In this document: piece after piece, positions 20,739 through 31,700 of the stretch
Layout of the letters: the number at the start of each line of letters is the position of its first letter
How positions within the stretch are numbered: the first letter of the stretch is position 1
NCBI RefSeq assembly: GCF_026151205.1
Contig: NC_087081.1
Span: 15,550,837 to 15,614,836, forward strand
Source: Bolinopsis microptera
Lineage: Eukaryota > Ctenophora > Tentaculata > Lobata > Bolinopsidae
Length of the DNA stretch: 64,000 nucleotides
Reading direction: 5' to 3'
The notes under the pieces: generated by a model
The model's database searches: none
Seen by the model: only the letters and a program-made list of their open reading frames with translations
Told to the model about the DNA's origin: nothing
Position numbers and translations under genes: made by a program

Positions 20739-23700
20739 TTACATGACCGGTGACCCACCATGTTCAGTGTGAACAACAACTACGTAGTCTTTAGGAACAC
20801 TGTCACTTGAAACTGAACTTCCAACCTTTGATTCTTCCTTATCCTCCTTGTTATCTGGTATAAGTAAAAACAGTTACTGATAAGGTTGATAAGGTTGCGC
20901 GATTACGATTGAACGGCTTAGGTGGATATTTTTTATGGTATTGGGAAATCTTTTATTGTTAAAAGCATGTTTTAATTTAGCCTTAAGTTTATATTTAAAT
21001 AATCTGTTTCTTTTATAAGTGACCTTGTTAATGAAAATTGCATTGAAACGTACAAAATATGCAGGGCAAGTATTAATTATATATTTAATATTATATTATA
21101 TTTAATATTTAATATTATAAAATAAACACGAGAAAGTATTACTTCCTATTACATGCTAAACCAAATTTTGATATTCATATCAAAAGCAACATATTGGTAT
21201 ATTTGGTGATTGGTTATCTGGTATGAAATACTGTACCTTCTTTTTCAGCGTTTTCTTTACTGCCGCTCTTACTATTCCTGTTTCTCCTCTGTTGTTTCTT
21301 CTCCGACTCATCGTTCCTAGATAAATAATCACATTCTCAGCTCATCTCATTTAAATCACAACAAATGTATAATAAGAGGTTCTACGTAAAGCTAAATCCT
21401 GCAAATATTACAAATATTACAAATATTACAAATATTTTACAAACCTAAAGGTCCTGATAACTCTGTTGAAGTGAATCTTCTCGATCTCGAAAGCAGTATT
21501 CACTACACTCTTTATCTTTGGTGCCAACTGTAATTAAAATAGTATCAAAATACAATATAATTAAATATAATTCAAATATAATACAATAAATATAATACAT
21601 GTGTAATTTGTGTTACATATTATAATTATCCGAGATTTTTAAGGAAAATAGGTTTTCTAATTTTATTTGGATGATTTACAATGACGTATCAGAGAACCAT
21701 ATTATGGAAATCAATTCATGTTAATTAATCAACATGGTTAAACTTCATTCAAAGGTCTTTTAATTATTATAAATGAGATAATAATTAACAATCAGCAAAT
21801 TAAATAATTAACAAAAAGAATAAATTACTAATTAGCACACTAACCGTTTCCTCAGTATGATATATGACAGCAAGACAAGTTCCCACATTGACCCTACTAG
21901 AAATATCAGCGCATATTTTGATACCCTGACCGCCGCTACCGTAACCTCCCAACCTGTTGGTCACTACCCGCTCCAGGTTATCCAGCCGGATGTCTCGTAT
22001 TATGCCTGAGGTTTAATAATTAATTAATTAATAATTATCTAACATAATATAATTAGAAAGATTATCTTTGTTTGCATGTATGTAATATGTATGTAATATG
22101 TATGTACGACCGCCCACGTGCAAATAAGATGAGAAAGTGAGAAATATGAAGCTGCATAGTAACCATTGAAAGAAAGTTTTAATCGCATCAAAAAATATTC
22201 ATCCCAACCGAAGATACAGCCGATTTAAATGTATAACAATTTTCATTCTTACCACAAAATTCAAATTTAGTTGAAACTGAAAATATACCAGTCTTAGTGT
22301 AATTTGTTATCGATCTCAAATCAAATATTATTATGATCTGATTCATTGTTTACTCTTCCAATTATTATCCGCTCAAGACGACATCATTTCACCAACGACC
22401 ATAAGCTGTTTAAGTTTCTACAAGGATAGAGTCTTTACAAAACTGTCTCCTCAAAACGACCTCCAAAACGACACCTATAAGTAGAACCATCCCCGTGCAG
22501 CCCAGAATTATAAAAGCACCCTGTTCATAACTCAGATAATGCAACACAACAACACAAATTGAATTGCCTGCACTGTATCCTACGGACACCATTACATAGA
22601 ACAGCCCGGAAGAAACAGACCTGTTCTTGGTTCCCATCCCTCTTTTGAAGACAGTAACCTGTAGATCCTCCATGGCTTTAAACGCTGCCATCTCTCCCAT
22701 TATTGCTCCACAACCAATCAATATAACAGCTCCATTGGCAATTAACTGAACGTTATCATGAAGTATACCCACAGCACGTCCTGGGAAGAGTAACCACATT
22801 CCTAGACCTACAATCAAGGCTGAAGTACTGATTATCTGAGCGGAAGATAAGATCTTGTGCTGCAGGAGGAGACCAGCAATAATGGAGCCAGCCCCCATAG
22901 CCAGGTTTAATAGCATGACATATACTCCACCTTGTGAGACAGAGGTAGCTGCCACTTCAGTTAGATAAGGAGACACTATTGAACCTGTGTAACCTCCTAT
23001 CAATTCAAAAGTAAAGGTCACTAGCATGGGGAATATAATTGAGGTTGTCAGATCGCATAGTAAGTCTTGCTTGTTATCTTCCACACACTCTTTCGTCACA
23101 TTTGATATTAACTCTAAAGGGATGCTGACCACCACCGTTTGCTGAAAGCAAGGATTTCTCTTTGTTGGGCAGCACACAGAGGTTTAGCAGCAGAATACCC
23201 GCACATATAGCGCCCGTCACCAGGAAAGTAATAGTCCAATTCTCATAGTACTGGTAAATGGAACTGCCCAGTACATTAGCTACAGCTATCCCCGAGTAAC
23301 CCCCACCGTTCACAATACCCAGCACCAGCCTTCTTCTCACACGTTGCATCCTTCAGCTATCATCTTCATTCCATTTAAATTAGAAACCCCTTGTAGTAGC
23401 CGGAATACCAGCATCATCGACACGGACAGTTCCTTGGAGCTGATGAGACCTGCCATCCCAATACCAGAGCAGCAGGTTGTAGCAAGGCACATGAAGAGGC
23501 AGCTGATACCTTTAATATCGAGACCCCATCTAGCTCGTAAGTAGTGGGTTGTATGACCAGCTATCATGCACCCTGGGGCTACAAACAGGCCAAAGAAACC
23601 GATCAGGATTCCTGAAATTCCTGAAATAGTACATTATTGAAGTTTGAGGAGCCAGTGATTAGCATTTTAATTTAACGAAGCGACGTTAAGAGCTTGATTA

Positions 23701-26700
23701 CATGATACAATAGGTAGGACAGGTAAGGTAGGATATAGGTAGGATATAGGTAGGATAAAGGTAGGATATAGGTAGGATATAGGTAGGATAAAGGTAGGAT
23801 ATAGGTAGGATATAGGTAGGATATAATAGGTAGGATATAGGTAGGATAAAGGTAGGATATAGGTAGGATATAGGTAGGATATAATAGGTAGGATAAAGGT
23901 AGGATATAGGTAAGATATAGGTAGGATATAATAGGTAGGATATAGGAAGGATATAGGTAGTAATAGGTAGGATAAAGGTAGGATATAGGTAAGATATAGG
24001 TAGGATATAATAGGTAGGATATAGGTAGGATATAATAGGTAGGATATAATAGGTAGGATATAATAGGTAGGATAAAGGTAGGATATAGGTAGGATATAGG
24101 TAGGATATAATAGGTAGGATATAGGTAGGATATAATAGGTAGGATATAGGAAGGATATAGGTAGGATATAATAGGTAGGATATAGGAAGGATATAGGTAG
24201 GATATAATAGGTAGGATAAAGGTAGGATATAGGTAGGATAAAGGTAGGATATAGGTAGGATAAAGGTAGGATATAGGTAGGATATAGGTAGGATATAGGT
24301 AGGATATAGGTAGGATATAATAGGTAGGATATAGGTAGGATATAATAGGTAGGATATAGGTAGGATATAGGTAGGATATAGGTAGGATATAATAGGTAGG
24401 ATAAAGGTAGGATATAGGTAGGATATAGGTGGGATATAGGTAGGATATAGGTAGGATATAGGTAGGATATAGGTAGGATATAGGTAGGATATAATAGGTA
24501 GGATATAGGTAGGATATAGGTGGGATATAATAGGTAGGATATAGGAAGGATATAGGTAGTAATAGGTAGGATAAAGGTAGGATATAGGTAAGATATAGGT
24601 AGGATATAATAGGTAGGATATAGGAAGGATATAGGTAGTAATAGGTAGGATAAAGGTAGGATATAGGTAAGATATAGGTAGGATATAATAGGTAAGATAT
24701 AGGTAGGATATAATAGGTAGGATATAATAGGTAGGATATAATAGGTAGGATAAAGGTAGGATATAGGTAGGATATAGGTAGGATATAATAGGTAGGATAT
24801 AGGTAGGATATAATAGGTAGGATATAGGAAGGATATAGGTAGGATATAATAGGTAGGATATAGGAAGGATATAGGTAGGATATAATAGGTAGGATAAAGG
24901 TAGGATATAGGTAGGATATAGGTAGGATATAATAGGTAGGATATAGGTAGGATATAGGTAGGATATAATAGGTAGGATATAGGTAGGATATAATAGGTAG
25001 GATATAGGTAGGATATAGGTAGGATATAGGTAGGATATAGGTAGGATATAGGTAGGATATAGGTAGGATATAATAGGTAGGATATAGGTAGGATAAAGGT
25101 AGGATATAGGTAGGATATAGGTAGGATATAGGTAGGATATAGGTAGGATATAGGTAGGATATAATAGGTAGGATATAGGTAGGATATAGGAAGGATATAG
25201 GTAGTAATAGGTAGGATAAAGGTAGGATATAGGTAGGATATAGGTAGGATATAGGTAGGATATAGGTAGGATATAATAGGTAGGATATAATAGGTAGGAT
25301 ATAGGTAGGATAAAGGTAGGATATAGGTAGGATAAAGGTAGGATATAGGTAGGATATAGGTAGGATATAGGTAGGATATAGGTAGGATATAGGTAGGATA
25401 TAATAGGTAGGATATAGGTAGGATATAATAGGTAGGATAAAGGTAGGATAAAGGTAGGATATAATAGGTAGGATATAGGTAGGATATAGGTAGGATATAA
25501 TAGGTAGGATATAGGTAGGATATAATAGGTAGGATATAGGTAGGATATAGGTAGGATATAGGTAGGATATAGGTAGGATATAGGTAGGATATAGGTAGGA
25601 TATAATAGGTAGGATATAGGTAGGATATAGGTAGGATAAAGGTAGGATATAGGTAGGATAAAGGTAGGATATAGGTAGGATATAGGTAGGATATAGGTAG
25701 GATATAATAGGTAGGATATAGGTAGGATATAGGAAGGATATAGGTAGTAATAGGTAGGATAAAGGTAGGATATAGGTAGGATATAGGTAGGATATAGGTA
25801 GGATATAGGTAGGATATAGGTAGGATATAATAGGTAGGATATAGGTAGGATAAAGGTAGGATATAGGTAGGATATAGGTAGGATATAGGTAGGATATAGG
25901 TAGGATATAATAGGTAGGATATAGGTAGGATATAATAGGTAGGATAAAGGTAGGATAAAGGTAGGATATAATAGGTAGGATATAGGTAGGATATAGGTAG
26001 GATATAATAGGTAGGATATAGGTAGGATATAATAGGTAGGATATAGGTAGGATATAATGGGTAGGATATAGGTAGGATATAATAGGTAGGATATAGGAAG
26101 GATATAGGTAGGATATAGGTAGGATATAGGTAGGATATAATAGGTAGGATATAGGTAGGATATAATAGGTAGGATAAAGGTAGGATAAAGGTAGGATATA
26201 ATAGGTAGGATATAGGTAGGATATAGGTAGGATATAATAGGTAGGATATAGGTAGGATATAATAGGTAGGATATAGGTAGGATATAATGGGTAGGATATA
26301 GGTAGGATATAATAGGTAGGATATAGGTAGGACAGTTTAGAGTTACCGCGTTCTTTGAGCGCTCCAATGTAGAAGGAGGCAGAGCCACAAGTTCCGGAGA
26401 GGTAGAGGATAGTTTGCAGATATATTGCTGTGAAAACGATCATTGCTCTTATCCCAGAGGGAGTAACTGTCAGCCGATTCATTTTCAAAAAGGGTGTCAA
26501 ATTTGAGATGAAAAATCAAACTGCTATTTAATATTGAATACTGACCAACAAGCTGGTAATTATATTTATTTGAAAAAGCAACGTGATTATTCCATGAAAT
26601 GGGTTGATGTTAATTTGTTAAAAGTCACATCCTCATTCCTCATGTTACCTGTATGCACTTGTCTTTTTGTTGACACGTGTACGTAAACATATTCGAACAA

Positions 26701-28682
26701 GCAAAGTAATTATCATTGTTTTGTTAAAAGTCACATCCTCCTTTTGTGCTTATCTTTTCGCTGGCACGTACAGTAAAACCCCGATTTACCCCGGATCCCG
26801 ATTTACCGCGGACCCTGATTTACTGCGGACCCGATTTACCGCGGACTCCGATTTACCGTGGACCCTGATTTACCGCGGATGTTTCCTTTTCCCCAAACTT
26901 CCCCCAATCGTGGTTTTACTGTATTCACATAATGCTGCAGATTATAGCAAATATAATAATTACACAGATCTGTATTCTGTAGTACCACTTACAAACTTAA
27001 CGTAATAGTATCAACTGCTCTATTAAATATTGAATCAAATATTGTATTGATTGTTAAATTAATTATTAAGTTGGTTTTATCACGTTTTATGTTCACGTGA
27101 TATTCCTTGACTCCATGATTTCGACATTTTGACTCAGTTTACCGTATAATTCGAATAATATTCCGTTTATTATTTTATTTTCCACTCCCCTAGAACATTC
27201 TAACATTTCGGTATATTTAAAGCCGCGCATTTAATCGGTTTGTCTTTCCAAAGAACATCCTCTAAAGAAACAAATAGGAGAAAACTTATCAACTCCACAG
27301 TATAGTACGTTTCCTTGTCTACATTATAATTCGAAAGTGTCTGATTGTATTGACCGCCCACGTGAAAATTAGGCTTGGTAAGTTGTTATTATGTCGTGTT
27401 TAAAGTGTTTTACATTTAAATCGGCTGTATCTTTGGTTGGGATAGATATTTTTTGATGCGATTAAAAATTTCTTTCAAAGAGTACTACACCTGCTTTCTA
27501 GTATTAAATATAAAAGTACATTGTGATGCGTTTACATACTGATTTTGTGATATGTTGCATAATATCACATATAACTGAGGCTGAATGGTGAATTCAGTCC
27601 AGAAAGTCTGAACCAAAATCACTCAACTAAAACAAACCAATTAAAGTCCAATTAAAGTCCAATTAAAGTCCAATTATTAAAGTCCAATTAAAGTTCAATT
27701 AAAGTTCAATTAAAGTTCAATTAAAATCCAATTAAAGTTCAATTAAAGTCCAATTAAAGTCCAATTAAAGTTCAATTAAAGTTCAATTAAAGTTCACTAA
27801 CCAGGGATTCTAGACTCAATGGTAGTCTGATAACCAGCAAGTGTGAAGACCTCATCATACTTCCTATCCCTCAGCTTGTCTACCACATCACGTGACACGC
27901 CCTGTACTGCCAACATTTCTAGAAACTTCTTTAGTCCTCCCCCGTTTCTTAGCACATCAAACACCTGTAGTAGATGGTAGTTTGGTGGTGAAAATGATCA
28001 GTTATAATGTCAATTGGTATTAAAGATATAATGAAACGGGCAGCCGGCACCGGAGCTGAGACGCGAAACCAATTTGTTTCCAAATATTTTGGAATATCCT
28101 ACCATTTTCTCTCCCTCCTTCAAAGATTCTACTTTCTTGGACATTTGCAGCAAATGGGCACACTGTAGAGCAAGCACATCTACGACATCAGACGAACCCT
28201 CACCTGAGGTGGTTAAAAACATTTTAATTTTTATTCTCTAATAATATCAAATATCGGTTCTCTATTTGTGTAAAATCCGGATTGGAGTATTATTTATGAG
28301 TCGCATTGTTGTAATGTATTCTGGGTAAAATTATCTTTATCACGGTTGTTGCGACAAGTAAAAATGCTCTTATTAGGGAAAGGAGATTACTCGACGTTTC
28401 AATGTAACTACATCGTATTCATGATCTCAAATTATTTGTTATATAGTAGTGTTGAAAGTATTAAAACATTATATTTGTGGTATAATTTGTTTAAACAAAC
28501 AAACAAACAAACAAACAAACAAACAAACAAACAAACAAACAAACAAACAAACAAACAAACAAACAAACAAACAAACAAACAAACAAACAAACAAACAAAC
28601 AAACAGACAGACAGACAGACACACAGACAGGCAGACAAACAAACAAACAAACAAACAAACAAACAAACAAACAAACAAACAA

Positions 28683-28773
<91 letters not shown>

Positions 28774-31700
28774 AACAAACAAACAAACAAACAAACAAAC
28801 AAACAAACAAACAAACAAACAAACAAACAAACAAACAAACAAACAAACAAACAAACAAACAAACAAACAAACAAACAAACAAACAAACAAACAAACAAAC
28901 AAACAAACAAACAACATACTTGATTTCTCTTGGAGAATTTCTCTTTAGACTCTTAACTTGCGAACAAATTGAAGCAGCAAACTTTAGGCTAGAAACTTTA
29001 TTGAATTGAAATAATCATTCCACGTAACAACGTCTTCTTCAGTTCTCAAATTATTTGTTATATAGTAGTGTTGAAAGTATTAAAAAAATTTTAATACTTT
29101 CAACACTACTATACTACTGTATAACAAATAATTTGAGAACTGAAGAAGACGTTGTTACGTGGAATGATTATTTCAATTCAATAAAGTTTCTAGCCTAAAG
29201 TTTGCTGCTTCAATTTGTTCGCAAGTTAAGAGTCTAAAGAGAAATTCTCCAAGAGAAATCAAGTTCAAATGCGACTCATAAATATAGCCCCCTTGAACTA
29301 TTTAAACAGCATACCAGAGAGAATTTCAATAACATCTTGTATCTCGAGAGGGTATCCCAGCATCTTACTGTAGGGAACGGTTGCGTCACTCACTTGTACT
29401 CTACACTTAATTCCCAACTGGGGAGTGTTGTATTGTAAATCACTGTTTATACAGCAGGGTGTCATAGTGTACATAGTGTACATAGTGTACATAGTGTACA
29501 TAGTGTACATAGTGTACATAGTGTACATAGTGTACATAGTGTACATAGTGTACATAGTGATCGAATTTGCTAAATTATGTGATTTCATATTCATTTTAAT
29601 ATTGCTATGTGTTTAAAATACTTTAGCTCAATAATGACTATTATGTTTAAATCAGTTTGTGACCATTGTGTAATGAGTGCGTAAACAATATGTGACCAAT
29701 ATATGACCAATACGTGAACAATATGTAACCAGTAAGTGACCACAATAAGTGACCACAATAAGTGACCACAATAAGTGACCACAATAAGTGACCACAATAA
29801 GTGACCACAATATGTGACCAATACGCACCTGTTTGGTGAGGGCAGTTATATCGTTAGCCTGTTTGAACACAGTTTCTCGTTTACCAATGCCTCTCCCAAC
29901 ACACTTCATATCTCCAAAGTAGTAGGCAGAACCGCACGCAGCCATCTGAAACAATATGTATTAAATCGGTTACCGATCTTATTAAAATTATAATACTGAT
30001 CATTAAGTGATCACGTGTTAATTAAATTCTGATTATACGCATAACATGTTAATTACATGTTAATTACATGTTAATTAATCTGATTACATGCATAACTGCA
30101 TAATATATATAACTCAAATGTTAATTATTCAAATTTCATAACAAATTTACCAGGCTGAAGTAACGAGCAAGATCAAGCTGCTTAAAGTTCCGACACTCTT
30201 CATGATCATGTTCATCTTACTTTCTACCAGGTTGAGATCCTGAGGTTAAAGCATCAAAAATACATTATACATTGTACATTATACATTGCATTGTGCATCG
30301 TACATTACACATTGTACATTATAAATTGTACATTATACCTTGTACATTATACCTTGTACATTATACCTTGTACATTATACATTGTACCCTATTCATTCTA
30401 ACGCGCTTGACTATACCTAACAAAAAATAAGGCAGGATGTATTTTCATGAAATTCAAAGTAAAACCACGCTTGAATAATATAATGCTGAGATTATCAATT
30501 AACTTATCAATTAAAAAATTTAAATTAATTTAAAAACTTTAGGTAACATAAAGTACATTGTACAGTGTACACTGTACATTGTACATAATACACTGTACAG
30601 TGTACATTATACATTATACACTGTACATTTTACATAAAGGCTACCTGAGAGTACCCGACAAAGCAGCCGATATCTTCCATCATAGAGTTCATCTGATCGC
30701 GTGATAACTCTGGGTTAAACCCAGGAATGCATTTCAGCTTCTCCAGAGAGACGTTGTTACCAACTGTGATGGGAATGTTTTTACTGTGTGGTGAAGTATT
30801 TTGAAATATTAACATTTTTTGGACACATTATTTATATTCTCTGGATACTTAAAATTATGCAAAACTGTGTCAATTTAATCCCTTTAATCCACAAAATCAC
30901 CAGATTTTCTGTGTAAAACATAATTTTAATCATTAATCTTACGTAAAATCCGGATGTTTTCTTGGGGAAATTTCCTTGTCGCATCAAAAAGAAAACATTA
31001 ACCTTACCTTGAATAGAGGGAACTTTAAATCCGAGAGCAGCCAAGAGAGGAACAGCAACGAGACACCTGGAGTTAAGGTTTTTTTAAAAACATATTTGAT
31101 AGATTTACAGATCTATTTTTATTTTATTTTTATTTTAGATCTAGCTTGACAAAAATATTTTTGATTGCCAGACCCACTCTTCTGGAGTGTAGACCCATCA
31201 TTCTGATGGCCAGACCCACTATTTAATAGGGGCTCATAATGCGCAAAATTTGGCCGCTGTCGAGTGAGTCTGCCTAAAATTCACAGATCTAGCTGTGGGT
31301 CTGAGACAAGTTAAACCAAATTCTCTATGTCATGTATCCTGGGTTTGGACAGGATATGCCTGCTTAAAATACTTCCATCGTGTTACATAACATAATTCTC
31401 AATAAGTGTAATAGATTTGTAGTGTTGTAATTAGTTTAAAAAAATATCTTACCTGGAGTCTCCCATAACATCAGTAGCCTTGTAGTACACAACGTCCCAC
31501 TCCTCCTTCACCTCCAGCTTCTTATTCTCCTCTATCATTGCTTTAGTTAGCTTGGCTGTCTCTACTGTAGGTAATGAGGGGGTTAGAAGAGGGGGGAAGG
31601 TGGCCTACACAGTGTGATGCAGACACGTGGTGTTGTGATGACGTCACGTGATATTTTGATGACGTCACAGTGAATGTGGTAGTGTGGGTTCTTGATAAGA

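Larger units (their letters stand above)
28270..29290 (+). mobile_element. MITE copy 2 (TGTATTCTGGGTAAAATTATC family), expanded by arrays
   Basis: The left end CGGATTGGAGTATTATTTAT and following GAGTCGCATTGTT is the inverse of the right end of copy 1 (5775-5817). The right end here is CAAATGCGACTCATAAATAT. The body matches 5633-5775. Inside it a tetranucleotide array and a near-perfect 345-bp palindrome have been added. It lies in intron 7 of the phosphorylase-like gene. Confidence 0.7.

Noticed and set aside
23672-26500. Open frames of 942 and 896 residues made of YPTYILPIS repeats
   Set aside because: They are by-products of an 11/14-base minisatellite without stops. Only the first 45 residues or so of the longer one (26482-26347) are real coding sequence, exon 1 of the MFS gene.
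28346-29009. Open frames of KQTN and VCLF repeats on both strands
   Set aside because: A tetranucleotide array without stop codons gives open frames in several phases on both strands. There is no sign of selection.
29425-29616. Hydrophobic VYI-repeat open frame
   Set aside because: It is generated by the 9-base GTGTACATA array. The minus strand here carries exon 7 of the phosphorylase-like gene.
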